64,000 bases of DNA from positions 4,321,001 to 4,385,000 of the forward strand of contig NZ_JAUSXQ010000001.1 of the NCBI RefSeq assembly GCF_030816115.1, written 5' to 3'. A program made the position numbers and the translations under genes. Positions 53,114-62,251 of the stretch are shown here, one piece after another. Positions within the stretch are counted from its first letter, which is position 1. Each line of letters starts with the position of its first letter. The notes under the pieces were generated by a model that was not told where the DNA came from, searched no databases, and was given only the letters and a program-made list of their open reading frames with translations. Origin of the DNA: Chryseobacterium sp. W4I1 (GTDB lineage Bacteria; Bacteroidota; Bacteroidia; Flavobacteriales; Weeksellaceae).

Positions 53114-53258
53114 ATGCCTTATATTTTAGGTGATGGAAGATTTGAGGAAGAAAGATGAGTGTTACTATTCACCCTTTAATGTTTCAAAGCCGGTTTATAT
53201 TGATCTCTAAACTAAAAAACTACCGCCTCGTACTTCAAGCTTCCCATTACAAAAGTTA

Positions 53259-54026
53259 TTATCTTTTTTTCTGTTTCAAAGATTCGTAGCAGGTAATCGC
53301 TACTGCATTACTCAGATTTAAAGAATCAATACTTCCGGCCATCGGAATTAAAGTGTTTTTTCCTTTTCCTAACCAGAAATCACTTAGTCCCGAGTGTTCA
53401 GTTCCGAATAATACGGCAGAGCGCTGTGTGAAATCTCTTTTATAAAGGTCTTCAGCAGTCTCATCCATTAATGTTGTGTAAATGTTGAAGTTGTTCTTCT
53501 TTAAAAATTCAAGCGTTTCTTCATTTTCAGCATCATACACTTCCATTCCAAAGAGACAACCTACACTCGATCTGATTACATTTGGATTGTAAAAGTCAGC
53601 TTTTCCGGCCGCAACAATCAGAGCATCAACTCCAAATGCCTCGCAACTCCTCAAAATAGCTCCAAGATTACCGGGTTTTTCTACTCCTTCCACGATAATG
53701 ACAGTGGAATTATCTTTTGGAATAAATGATGAAAGAAGATTGTCTTTGGTTTTATATATTCCGATAATACCTTCAGAACTACCTCTGTAGGCTATTTTTT
53801 CATAAACTTTCTCACTTACATAGTGGATTTTGCTTTCAGGAAGTTTCCCTTTAAAGATATTTTCACAGATGAAAAATTCTACAGGTTCAAAGTCATATTG
53901 GATGGCTCTTTCATTTTCCTGTTGTCCTTCAACAACAAAAACTTTTGATTTTTTACGGAACCTGTTGTCAGCCAGTAATTTGGTGACGTTTTTTATTTTT
54001 TCGTTTTGAAAACTTTCTATCAACAT
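53259..54026 (-). CDS. TrmH/SpoU-family RNA 2'-O-methyltransferase
   Basis: This family transfers methyl from SAM to ribose 2'-OH of tRNA or rRNA. The 255-residue protein has the substrate-binding N-terminus (KVFVVEGQQENERA) and the knotted SPOUT domain: VEGVEKPGNLGAILRSCEAFG, then FYNPNVIRSSVG, LFGTEHSGL and IPMAGSIDSLNLSNAVAI. The exact target is not clear. A -7-like TAATTTTG on the minus strand lies only 4 nt before the ATG, which suggests a leaderless transcript. Confidence 0.93.
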   Translation of the reverse strand: MLIESFQNEKIKNVTKLLADNRFRKKSKVFVVEGQQENERAIQYDFEPVEFFICENIFKGKLPESKIHYVSEKVYEKIAYRGSSEGIIGIYKTKDNLLSSFIPKDNSTVIIVEGVEKPGNLGAILRSCEAFGVDALIVAAGKADFYNPNVIRSSVGCLFGMEVYDAENEETLEFLKKNNFNIYTTLMDETAEDLYKRDFTQRSAVLFGTEHSGLSDFWLGKGKNTLIPMAGSIDSLNLSNAVAITCYESLKQKKR

Positions 54027-54056
54027 GCTGCAAAATTATGCAAAATAATGTGTTTC

Positions 54057-55559
54057 TTAGTTTTCCGTCTCTAAAAAGTTGCTGTTGTCAATAAGACTCT
54101 GGGGTAAGTCTTTTTTATTTTTAATGCCGAGAGACTTCAGTTTCTGGGTTTGGATGACCAAGTTGTCATTTCCGGTAGAAAGCTGTTTATAAGCATCGTT
54201 GTATACGTTTTTAGCCTGGTCAAGATTTTTCCCTACCTTTTCAAGGTTTTCCACAAAACCTACAAACTTATCATATAACTTGGCTCCGCGGTCTGCAATT
54301 TCCATAGAGTTTCTGTTTTGATATTCACGCTTCCATAAGTCTGCAATAAGTTTCAGGGAAGTGATAAGGTTGCTTGGATTAAGAAGCAGAATTCTTCTTT
54401 CATAAGCGAAATTCCAAAGATTCTGGTCCGCCTGCATAGCAGCAATATAAGCGGGTTCACTCGGAATGAACATCATGACGAAATCCAAAGATTTTCCATA
54501 ATCATCATAAGCCTTCTGGCTTAGCTGGAGGATGTGGTTTTTAATGGAACCTAAATGCTGATTAAGCTTCATTACATAAACATCAGGATCGTTCTCATCT
54601 ACCAGATCTGTGAAGGCGGTGAGGGATACTTTAGAATCGATAATTACATTCCTCTCGTCGGGATATTTTATAACAGCATCGGGACGCATTTTTTTGCCGG
54701 AGAATTCAGAAAATAGCGCTTTATTATCCTCATCACGCAATTCATGTTCGAGAAAATATTCCCTGCCTTTCACTAATCCGGATTTCTCAAGAATGCTTTC
54801 AAGGATCATTTCACCCCAATTTCCCTGGGTTTTGCTTTCTCCTTTCAATGCTCTCGTCAGTTTTTTTGCATCTTCAGAGATCTGCTGATTCAGTTCTGCC
54901 AGTTCTTTAACTTTTTCAGCCAGGGAGAACCGCTCTTTGTTTTCCTTTTCATAGGCTTCATTCACCCTGTTTTTAAGGTCGGTAATTTTTTCCTGGAAGG
55001 GTTCAAGGATATTTTTTAAATTATTCTGATTTAGAGTAGTAAATTTTTCTGTTTTCTCTTCTAAAATTTTATTGGCCAGGTTTTCAAACTGTAGTTTGGA
55101 TTCTTCCTGAATTTTGGTAATTTCTTCTTTCTGGTTATCAAGAGACTGTTGAAGCCCATCATTTTTAGCGGAAAGCTCAGAATTTTTAGCAAAAATATGC
55201 TGTTTCTCGGAAATCAGATTCTCTATTTGTGCAGTCTGTTTAGAATTCAGCTGTTTCTGTTCCAGAAATTGAGAATTTAAGGAAACGTATTCTGCAGAAA
55301 TCTTTGCATATTCATTTTTCAGATCGCTCATTAGGTCGGCCTGCTGTTGATTTTGCTCCTTCTCCTTATTGATGTTCTGGCTTAGCTCCTGAACTTTCAG
55401 ATTAAGGTTTTCCAGGTCAGAATTGTTTTTGATGTGCAGATTATTCAGCTCATCATAAGAACTTCTTGAAATCGTAGACGATTTTAAAATAAAATATAAA
55501 ATAACGGCTCCCAAAAGTCCGCCGACAAAAAATCCGATAATTAAATAGGTCATCTCCAT
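54057..55559 (-). CDS. rmuC: DNA recombination protein RmuC
   Basis: RmuC limits inversions at short repeats and is thought to be a nuclease-like protein. The 500-residue product has an N-terminal membrane segment (LIIGFFVGGLLGAVILYFIL), a long coiled coil (about residues 30-190) and the C-terminal conserved domain: KTQGNWGEMILESILEKSGL and RPDAVIKYPDERNVIIDSKVSL, both in parts, then FVMMFIPSEPAYIAA. It is upstream of the TrmH-family gene on the same strand. A TAATTTTG box lies 4 nt from its ATG too. Confidence 0.95.
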   Translation of the reverse strand: MEMTYLIIGFFVGGLLGAVILYFILKSSTISRSSYDELNNLHIKNNSDLENLNLKVQELSQNINKEKEQNQQQADLMSDLKNEYAKISAEYVSLNSQFLEQKQLNSKQTAQIENLISEKQHIFAKNSELSAKNDGLQQSLDNQKEEITKIQEESKLQFENLANKILEEKTEKFTTLNQNNLKNILEPFQEKITDLKNRVNEAYEKENKERFSLAEKVKELAELNQQISEDAKKLTRALKGESKTQGNWGEMILESILEKSGLVKGREYFLEHELRDEDNKALFSEFSGKKMRPDAVIKYPDERNVIIDSKVSLTAFTDLVDENDPDVYVMKLNQHLGSIKNHILQLSQKAYDDYGKSLDFVMMFIPSEPAYIAAMQADQNLWNFAYERRILLLNPSNLITSLKLIADLWKREYQNRNSMEIADRGAKLYDKFVGFVENLEKVGKNLDQAKNVYNDAYKQLSTGNDNLVIQTQKLKSLGIKNKKDLPQSLIDNSNFLETEN

Positions 55560-55664
55560 GTTTCAAAATTACAAAAAGAAAAATTGATTTCTTTTACGGG
55601 AACCCATCAAAATTTAAAGAACTGGTAACAAGGTTTTCCAGAATGCCTTTAGTGTGAAAAAAAT

Positions 55665-55687
55665 AAGCGGCAGTAAAACCGCCGCTT
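55665..55687 (-). terminator. Terminator of the GEVED protein gene
   Basis: AAGCGGC (55665-55671) pairs with GCCGCTT (55681-55687). On the minus strand it is followed by ATTTTTTTCAC. Confidence 0.82.
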
Positions 55688-55718
55688 CATTATTTTAAAT
55701 AGAATTCTATTTAAATTA

Positions 55719-57308
55719 TTATTTTTTGATTGCTTTTACTGTTCTTACAGTACCATCTTCCATTTGAAGGGTAATAAGATAAAGACCAGCATTTAAATCA
55801 GAAAGATCAAGTTCAGTATTGGCTTTTAATGTTTTCACCTGTCTGCCAGAAACATCGCTTACAATAATTGATTTTACATCTTTGATATCAGAAAGTTTTA
55901 CAATGTCTTTGAATGGGTTAGGATAAACGGACAGATCTGTTTTTTTAGAATTAACATCTGAAGTTCCTAATACATCTTGTACGGTAATAGTATAGTCTTC
56001 TGCCTGTCCTTGGCTTAAGTCACTGCAAGGATCCGATAACTCTGTTCGTACAGAAGTTGTAGAACTATTAAAATGATATTTAATTCTCATTCTTGTATTC
56101 CCAAGGCTTGCAGTTGCAGGCACAGCAATATTTTTATTTACAACTACCGTATTACCTGTACTTCCTGCAAAATCAGAAGTGACAAAGTAAGATTCTCCAG
56201 CGTCTGTAAAGTTTCCGTTTTTATTCCAGTCAATGAATACTGTAAATGCAAATCTATTAGTGCCTACCCCGGTACCGGTAAGAGAGATTGGGAAGGAAGT
56301 TCCTCTGGTAACGGTAGCAATCTTATTGATAAAGTTTTCTTGTGCCGCACCTGTATTTGCTGTTGCGCTTGAGGCATTGGTCATATTAGCAAACACAACA
56401 TTAGATATAGGATATATTCCTAGTTTAGCAAGTAGCGGTCCACAATAAGGAGTAAAAGGATTGGTACCTGTCGTGAAAGATATTTCAGTACATCCTGTGG
56501 CATCTCCTAAAGCATTGGATGGAGTGACTGTTGCATAAAGGGTTGTGCTTTCTGGGAAAACGCTGGATGATGTAGGCGCATAGAACGTATTAGTAGTGGT
56601 TCCAGAGTATACATTGGATCCTCCGGGAGTTGTTCCTATTTTCACTTTGTAAGATTCTGCTCCTGCCACAGCTGCCCAGGTGATTTGCTGACGCACTGAA
56701 GCGCCGGTTGCTCCGGCCACAGGACTGCTTATTGTCGCACATCCAGGAATAGCTGTTACTTCCTGTTTGATTTTTACATTATCTATAAAGCTATAAAAAT
56801 CATAAGTTCCACCCGTAGTTCCTAAAGTCTGGATTCTCAGCATAAAGTTTCCGTTTACATTAGCGCTTTCTGGAATTGTTCCTGAAAATGTTGCGCATGT
56901 CTGTGCAGCACTGGTTAATGTAATAGGTGTACCTACTGTGGTATAAGTAGTTCCATTGTCTGTTGAGTATGCTGCAGTAATAGTGCCGCCAATACTACTG
57001 GCTGCATCATAAGGCTGTGTTGTAAATGAAAAGGAAACATCAATTTTTTTTCCGTTAGCAGTTACACTAGCGGGTTTTGTATAGACTAAATTAATAGTCC
57101 TGAATGCTAAACTTGTTCCATAAGCCTCGGCTCCTATGAATACGTTGCCATCACAAGTACTTCCAATATATGTTCCGGCTGTAGCTGTATAACCACCGGT
57201 TATTGCAAAGTTTGGATACGTTGCATTTTCAAAGCTTTCCGAAACTAAAACCTGGGCACTGCTCATTGTGGCAAGTGCCATAAAATTAAAAAGTAATATT
57301 TTTTTCAT
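55719..57308 (-). CDS. T9SS-secreted GEVED-domain protein
   Basis: The 529-residue product has a signal peptide (ILLFNFMALATMSSAQ). The N-terminal 180 residues form a jelly-roll-like region (TISSPVAGATGAS marks its end), followed by a fibronectin-like part and a GEVED domain (FTVFIDWNKNGNFTDAGESYF, in parts, and RMRIKYHF). The C-terminus is a T9SS sorting domain with VYPNPFKDIVKLS, VSDVSGRQVKTL and GLYLITLQM. GEVED proteins are secreted or surface proteins, often adhesins or peptidase partners. No enzyme motif is seen. Confidence 0.85.
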   Translation of the reverse strand: MKKILLFNFMALATMSSAQVLVSESFENATYPNFAITGGYTATAGTYIGSTCDGNVFIGAEAYGTSLAFRTINLVYTKPASVTANGKKIDVSFSFTTQPYDAASSIGGTITAAYSTDNGTTYTTVGTPITLTSAAQTCATFSGTIPESANVNGNFMLRIQTLGTTGGTYDFYSFIDNVKIKQEVTAIPGCATISSPVAGATGASVRQQITWAAVAGAESYKVKIGTTPGGSNVYSGTTTNTFYAPTSSSVFPESTTLYATVTPSNALGDATGCTEISFTTGTNPFTPYCGPLLAKLGIYPISNVVFANMTNASSATANTGAAQENFINKIATVTRGTSFPISLTGTGVGTNRFAFTVFIDWNKNGNFTDAGESYFVTSDFAGSTGNTVVVNKNIAVPATASLGNTRMRIKYHFNSSTTSVRTELSDPCSDLSQGQAEDYTITVQDVLGTSDVNSKKTDLSVYPNPFKDIVKLSDIKDVKSIIVSDVSGRQVKTLKANTELDLSDLNAGLYLITLQMEDGTVRTVKAIKK

Positions 57309-57437
57309 ATAATAAAGTTTTATCGAATATAATAATAATTTGTATATATAGAAGAGGAAAATTTATTTTTTTTATTTGATTATCAATTGTTTATATTTTG
57401 AATTTTGCAATTATAATGGTTTATTTTAACCTGATAT

Positions 57438-57461
57438 AAAGTGAGCCGGAAAGCTCACTTT
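57438..57461 (-). terminator. Terminator of the GG-leader peptide gene
   Basis: AAAGTGAGC (57438-57446) pairs perfectly with GCTCACTTT (57453-57461). It lies 16 nt after the peptide stop codon on the minus strand. Confidence 0.75.
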
Positions 57462-57476
57462 ATTTTGTTGATCAGA

Positions 57477-57713
57477 TTATGGAGTGATGGTAATCGGATC
57501 TGGAAAAGGTTCGAGAACCAATGGTTTGCACATTGCAGCGACTTCACATCTTCCCCCCATGCATATAAAATTGGTCATTGTGGTGGAGCCATCGGGGCAT
57601 CTGATCATGGCCTCGCCAGGGCATCCTCCCGGGCATTGTGCTGGATATAAATACCCGCCGAATACATTTTTCAGTTCTGTTCTTGAAATCTTTGTTAAGT
57701 TTGTTTTTTTCAT
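57477..57713 (-). CDS. Double-glycine leader Cys-rich peptide (bacteriocin/RiPP-like precursor)
   Basis: The 78-residue product begins MKKTNLTKISRTELKNVFGG, a Bacteroidota-type double-glycine leader ending at residue 20. Such leaders are normally cut by a peptidase-containing ABC transporter during export. The 58-residue core has six Cys (27, 31, 39, 51, 56, 62) in CPGGC, IRC, ICMGGRC and AAMC, and a Pro-rich tail. A disulfide- or thioether-linked peptide is possible. No transporter or modifying enzyme lies nearby. Function (antimicrobial, signal or other) is unknown. Confidence 0.72.
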   Translation of the reverse strand: MKKTNLTKISRTELKNVFGGYLYPAQCPGGCPGEAMIRCPDGSTTMTNFICMGGRCEVAAMCKPLVLEPFPDPITITP

Positions 57714-57776
57714 GGTTTAATTTTTTTGTTAGTAATTTGTATTGCTCTGAAAATGAAAGACTAATATAATAAAAAT

Positions 57777-57804
57777 AAATCACTATGAGGTTATATAGTG
57801 ATTT
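57777..57804 (-). terminator. Terminator of the serine hydrolase gene
   Basis: AAATCACTAT (57777-57786) pairs with ATAGTGATTT (57795-57804). On the minus strand a T-rich tract follows. Confidence 0.75.
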
Positions 57805-57921
57805 ATTTTTAAATTATAGAATATTTTCGCAGAGAGATTTTTCTCACTAACAGTGTGGCTTTTTTTAGAAATAAGAATAGTAAACTTCAGGTCGTGCAGA
57901 TGTAGGAGTGAAAAATAATGT

Positions 57922-59094
57922 TTATTTTAATGATGGGTTTGTATCTCCTTTATTGTTTTTTGCCCAACTCATATAGACAGAGTACCAGACATTATCACCT
58001 TTAGAGCCATTGGTGAGTACTACCAAACCGCTTTTGGTGGGTAAATGTAAAAACATTCCGGCGCTCCAGCCTATATTTTCACCTGTGTGGCCTATAGTTC
58101 GGAGTCCTTCAAAATTCATGAACCTGTATCCCAGACCGCTTTCTCCATCGTTAGACAAGGGGACGACGGGTAGCTCCATCAGGTGGATGGTTTCTGGATT
58201 TAAAACGTTGTTTAATGCCTTGGGATCAGTTGTAATAGATAATTCTGCAAAATGGGCCAGATCTGCTATTGTTGTCTGTAGCCCTGCAGCAGCTTGTTCT
58301 GTAAATATTCTGTTTTTAACCGGGTTTCCCAGGGTGTCATAAGCTGTTGAAGAGTTGGCCTTCATCTCCTCAGTCCATTCATAACTGGTGTGAGCTAGTC
58401 CTAAGGGTTGGAAGACATTTTCCCTCATATAACCAGCAAAGCTTTCTTTTGTTTTTTCTTCAAGAAGTAGCTGTGCAAGTGTATAGCCACCGCCGGAATA
58501 TTTCCATTGTGTTCCCGGCTCGTTTATAAGGTGTACACTTTCGCCATTTCTTTTAGTTTTTCCGTTAAGAGATTCTTCCAGGGCCATGAGAGGAGTGCCT
58601 TGTTCTGATCCTCCATATCCATGTACGGAAAGTCCGGCTGTATGACTTAATATCCGTCTTAAGGTAACTTTAGATACATCGTATGGAGATGAAGGAAGCT
58701 TCCAGCGGGTTAAAGTAGGATTGACAGGCTCATCCAATGTAATTAGTTTTTTTTCTGTCAATTGCATAAAGCCCCATGAAGAAACTAATTTTGAAATAGA
58801 GCCTATATTAAAAATAGTCTGTGCTGTTACGGGTTTTCCGCTGGCTGCATCAGCATAGCCTATGCATTGTATCCATGCTATTTTTCCATTCTGGATCACA
58901 GCGACTGCTACTCCTGGAACGTGATTTCTTTTGGAGGCTTCTACCCCGACTTTTTGAATTTCCTGATACAGTGGATCTGAACTTTTTTGTAGGATATCTT
59001 CTTTCTTTACTACATTGGATCTCCTTATTGCAGAACAGGAAAACAGAATGGCATTACATATAATAAATAAAAAACCAAGCTTATTTATGTTCAT
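57922..59094 (-). CDS. Class C beta-lactamase-like serine hydrolase (lipoprotein)
   Basis: The 390-residue protein has a lipobox (ILFSCSAI), then a serine beta-lactamase/penicillin-binding-like domain. The nucleophile motif SxxK is SISK, the second motif is YSGGGY (Tyr-x-Gly in place of the usual YxN), and the third is HTGENIG. The HTG triad is in the normal place. Members are beta-lactamases, D-amino-acid peptidases or esterases; the altered second motif and the lipoprotein signal make a peptidase or esterase role as likely as antibiotic hydrolysis. Confidence 0.88.
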   Translation of the reverse strand: MNINKLGFLFIICNAILFSCSAIRRSNVVKKEDILQKSSDPLYQEIQKVGVEASKRNHVPGVAVAVIQNGKIAWIQCIGYADAASGKPVTAQTIFNIGSISKLVSSWGFMQLTEKKLITLDEPVNPTLTRWKLPSSPYDVSKVTLRRILSHTAGLSVHGYGGSEQGTPLMALEESLNGKTKRNGESVHLINEPGTQWKYSGGGYTLAQLLLEEKTKESFAGYMRENVFQPLGLAHTSYEWTEEMKANSSTAYDTLGNPVKNRIFTEQAAAGLQTTIADLAHFAELSITTDPKALNNVLNPETIHLMELPVVPLSNDGESGLGYRFMNFEGLRTIGHTGENIGWSAGMFLHLPTKSGLVVLTNGSKGDNVWYSVYMSWAKNNKGDTNPSLK

Positions 59095-59250
59095 TAGATT
59101 TATCTTAATTAATATGAATTTGACTGTTCTGAAAGGATTGTCTAATATAATGATTAATTGTTAGTTGACAGTATAATGACTTATCAGGGTTTAATTAGTG
59201 ATGTATTGATAGACTTGTTTTTTTTAATTTTCTCCAATAGTCAGCTATGC

Positions 59251-59841
59251 TTATGTAATGAAGAAAAAGAAGTAAAGGCAATTAAGTACCGTAGCCACAA
59301 ATGATGCAATAAATACCGCTAAATTTGCCCGTGTTTTGCCCATAAATAATCTGATGATCCAATAATTAATGATGTAAACCGGAATAAGAAGGTTAAAAGC
59401 GAAAACTGATAAGAATGGAAAACTGTAAATAACCACCAGTATAATAATTGAGCTGGCAACGGAAGCTACTATAGTTCCGAAAATGCTGTACATTAAAGTA
59501 TCTGAATCAACTTTTAGATTTTCAACATTTTGATGGATTTGAATGTATTTTTTTTCAATCAGAAATTTGATGCTTTCACTGGGCAGTAGATCAGAAGTGA
59601 TTAATGTTAAGCATTCTTCTTTTGATCTACTGTTCATATAATGTCCATGAATTTCTCTTATTACCCGGTTTTGTTCATCTATGAGGAGCTTTTGTACCTT
59701 GATTTTAGCTTGAAAATTTTCAAGGGAGCTTCTGCTTAAGATTTCGTCTAAAATTTCCTGATCTGCCTTACCCTGATAATCCATTTGATTGGTGTAGGAG
59801 TCCATAAGGTCTTGTTCTGAAAAATTACGGTAAAAACCCAT
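59251..59841 (-). CDS. Hypothetical membrane protein
   Basis: The 196-residue product has a charged N-terminal half with a predicted coiled-coil-like helix (LENFQAKIKVQKLLIDEQNRV, in parts) and three C-terminal membrane segments (GTIVASVASSIIILVVIY, FAFNLLIPVYIINYWII, LAVFIASFVATVLNCLYFF). No family is recognised. Its start lies 2 nt after the stop of the restored YciI-like frame, so the two genes are coupled. Confidence 0.7.
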   Translation of the reverse strand: MGFYRNFSEQDLMDSYTNQMDYQGKADQEILDEILSRSSLENFQAKIKVQKLLIDEQNRVIREIHGHYMNSRSKEECLTLITSDLLPSESIKFLIEKKYIQIHQNVENLKVDSDTLMYSIFGTIVASVASSIIILVVIYSFPFLSVFAFNLLIPVYIINYWIIRLFMGKTRANLAVFIASFVATVLNCLYFFFFIT

Positions 59842-59843
59842 GT

Positions 59844-60315
59844 CTATGGATTTTCCTTAGATATTTCTTTATGATGTTTCAGATATAAAGGCAAGGCAGC
59901 AGATCCATACCACAGCAAGATCTCATAGCTGAAAACGCCTGCCTGTACTGCAGGATCTGTTTTTTACCCACTGTTCAGCTTCATCTTTAGATTTTGTATT
60001 GAAAATAAACATCCCGCGGTAGTTTTCTTTATTCTTCTCTAAAAATGGGCCGGATACTACAATTTTCCCTTCATCGGCCAGCTTGCTAATATTGGTCATG
60101 TGCCCTTTCATCAGTTCGTCCATTCTGGTCTTGTCATCAATTTTTGTGCTGCCCGTGATAAGCATTACCATAGTGTAGGCTTTCATTCCGTACTGATCTG
60201 CTCCAAGGGATGTGGCCAGTTCCTGATTAAATTTCACTTTTTCTGCTTTCTTTTGCTGGCCGGAAGATAAAATTGCCATTAAAAGACTTAGGGACAAATA
60301 AATTTTTAGTTTCAT
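59844..60315 (-). pseudogene. Exported YciI-like protein with an A6 frameshift near the C-terminus
   Basis: The N-terminal part has a signal peptide (IYLSLSLLMAILSSG) and a YciI-like body: YTMVMLITGST, MKGHMTNISKLADEGKIVVSGPF (in parts) and the RGMFIFNTKSKDEAEQWV strand. The frame as given ends early after VKNRSCSTGRR. With one A removed from a six-A tract (T6 at 59960-59965 on the plus strand) it continues KTDPAVQAG, then VFSYEILLWYG, and ends at 59844, a usual YciI end. The break may be a sequencing error. YciI proteins are a ferredoxin-like group of mostly unknown enzymatic role. Confidence 0.85.
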
Positions 60316-60374
60316 AGCAATGGTTTTATTGTAAAGATAGTATCTAAAATCTCACCTCTGATATCTTAAAACAA

Positions 60375-61553
60375 TCAATTTTTTATCCTCAAAAATTCCT
60401 TTGCCAGTTCGATCATTTTAGGATCTCCCGTATATTTACCATGTTCATCAGAAAGTTTTACCGTAGCGATCCATTCTTTGTTCGGAGCCTGTACGCCGAT
60501 GAGTTTCATTACGATATTCATAGGCTTTAAACCTACATCATTAGTAAGATTAGTTCCGATCCCGAATGAAACACCTATTTTTCCTTTGCAGTAATTGGTG
60601 ATTTCCTCTACTTTTTCCAGATTTAAAGCATCAGAGAAGATAATATATTTAAATAAAGGATTAATCCCGTTGTTGATGTAATGAGCAATTGTTTTGTCTG
60701 CAAATTCCAGTGGATCACCACTGTCATGACGAACACCATCGAACAGTTTTGCAAATTTCTTGTCAAACTGCTGAAAGAAAACATCGGTAGTGTAGGTGTC
60801 TGATAATGCGACTCCCAGATCGCCTCTATATACATCTACCCAATGCTCAAGTGCCAGTTCATTAGCCATTTTGAAACCGTATTCTGCTGCGTGGAACATA
60901 AACCATTCATGGGCATGGGTGCCGATTGGCTTTACACCATATTTCATGGCAAAATGGACATTAGAGCTTCCTATGAAGGTGGAGTCTTTTTTCTGTGTCA
61001 CTGCTTCCATGACTAGGTTCTGTACTTTATAGGAATGCCTTCTTCTGGTCCCGAATTCTGCAAAATTCACCCCAAGCCTTGCCAATGCATCTGCTTTTTC
61101 AAGTGTTCTGCTCATTACAATATCATTGGAATCTCTTTCCATATGATTCATCTCATAATGCAGCTCACTGATTAAGGCAAGTAAAGGAACTTCCCAAAGA
61201 ATTGTTCTGTACCAAAGTCCTTCCACGGTTACTGAAAGTTCACTTCCTTCCTGATGGATCTTCACTTCAGACGGATCGTAGTGATAGCCTTCCAGAAAAT
61301 CAAGATAGGGAAGGTCTATATAAGGACAGGTTTTCGCCATGAATTTTTTTTCATCCTTCGTAAGCTTTAACTCTGCCATCTTATTTACAGCTTCTTTTAA
61401 AGCTGCGTCAAATCCTTCCGGAAACTGATGCTTTCCTCTGTTGATAAATTCATATTTTACAATAGAGCTAGGAAATAATTTCACCACAGCGTTCTGCATG
61501 GTTATTTTATAGAAATCGTTATCCAGAATAGAGTTTAATCTAACGTCGTACAT
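60375..61553 (-). CDS. pncB: Nicotinate phosphoribosyltransferase
   Basis: PncB makes nicotinate mononucleotide from nicotinate and PRPP in NAD salvage. The 392-residue length is normal. The N-terminal DNDFYKITMQNAV, the EFGTRRRHSYK segment with the catalytic His region, the SNVHFAMKYGVKPIGTHAHEW region and a GVRHDSGDP active-site loop are all present. A -7 box TATATTTG lies on the minus strand at 61573-61580, and the dps terminator sits upstream, so it has its own transcript. Confidence 0.97.
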   Translation of the reverse strand: MYDVRLNSILDNDFYKITMQNAVVKLFPSSIVKYEFINRGKHQFPEGFDAALKEAVNKMAELKLTKDEKKFMAKTCPYIDLPYLDFLEGYHYDPSEVKIHQEGSELSVTVEGLWYRTILWEVPLLALISELHYEMNHMERDSNDIVMSRTLEKADALARLGVNFAEFGTRRRHSYKVQNLVMEAVTQKKDSTFIGSSNVHFAMKYGVKPIGTHAHEWFMFHAAEYGFKMANELALEHWVDVYRGDLGVALSDTYTTDVFFQQFDKKFAKLFDGVRHDSGDPLEFADKTIAHYINNGINPLFKYIIFSDALNLEKVEEITNYCKGKIGVSFGIGTNLTNDVGLKPMNIVMKLIGVQAPNKEWIATVKLSDEHGKYTGDPKMIELAKEFLRIKN

Positions 61554-61593
61554 AATATGTGTAATTTTAACGCAAATATAGTGATTTAAAATA

Positions 61594-61620
61594 AAAATCG
61601 TCTAAATGTAAGACGATTTT
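61594..61620 (-). terminator. Terminator of dps
   Basis: AAAATCGTCT (61594-61603) pairs with AGACGATTTT (61611-61620) around a 7-nt loop. T-rich DNA lies on both sides. Confidence 0.85.
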
Positions 61621-61645
61621 TTATTATTTGGGTGATTTTTCCAGG

Positions 61646-62122
61646 TTACTTCCCTAAATAAGAGTTGTACATCCATACTTCTTTTTCCTGTTCTGTAATG
61701 TAATCACTCATTTGAGAATTGGTACCCTCATCTCCGGCGGCATCCGTAATGTCTAAAAGCTCTCTTTGAAGATCCAGAACCACTTTAAAAGAATTTAAAA
61801 TATTTTCAACACTTTTTGTACCATCGGTAACCTCCTTACTTTCTTTAATGGTAGATACCTTCAGATAATCGGAGTAATTATGAGCTGGTGTTGCACCTAA
61901 TGTGAGGATTCTTTCTGCTATTTCATCAATCTTCAGAACAAGGCTGTTATAGAGTTCTTCAAACTTTGGGTGAAGAGTAAAGAACTGATCTCCTTTTATG
62001 TTCCAGTGCGAACCTCTGGTGTTTTGATAGAATACGGAATAATTGGCTAAAAGAATATTTAATTTTTCTGAAATGTTTTTACAGTCGGCTTCTTTCAGGC
62101 CTATAATGCTTGCATTTTTCAT
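61646..62122 (-). CDS. dps: Dps-family ferritin-like protein
   Basis: Dps forms a 12-mer that oxidises and stores iron and protects DNA. The 158-residue length is typical. The ferroxidase ligands are visible in TRGSHWNIKGDQFFTLHPKFEELY and IDEIAERI (both in parts): His at SHW, His and Glu after TLHP, and Asp/Glu in DEIAER. A -7 box TAAATTTG lies on the minus strand at 62152-62159, about 30 nt before the start, where metal- or peroxide-responsive control would act. Confidence 0.95.
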   Translation of the reverse strand: MKNASIIGLKEADCKNISEKLNILLANYSVFYQNTRGSHWNIKGDQFFTLHPKFEELYNSLVLKIDEIAERILTLGATPAHNYSDYLKVSTIKESKEVTDGTKSVENILNSFKVVLDLQRELLDITDAAGDEGTNSQMSDYITEQEKEVWMYNSYLGK

Positions 62123-62151
62123 ATTACTAAGTAGTTTATTAATGTGTATTA

Positions 62152-62159
62152 CAAATTTA
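62152..62159 (-). promoter_or_regulatory. -7 promoter element (TAAATTTG) for dps
   Basis: CAAATTTA on the plus strand reads TAAATTTG on the minus strand and points at dps. It also argues that the plus-strand frame that starts at 62144 is not translated from there. Confidence 0.5.
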
Positions 62160-62251
62160 GTGAATTTTATGCCAAAGAGCTCCTGATCCTAATAGAAGAT
62201 AACTATAAGAAAATTTTTAAAAACAGTTTGGAAGTATTAATATTGCAGGTT

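Noticed and set aside
57922..59094. Acquired antibiotic-resistance beta-lactamase
   Set aside because: The YSG second motif and lipoprotein signal do not fit a typical AmpC, and no mobile-element signs flank it.
62144..62251. Longer N-terminus for the GT-C-like protein
   Set aside because: It would start at a GTG inside the dps promoter region and adds hydrophilic residues before a good first membrane segment.
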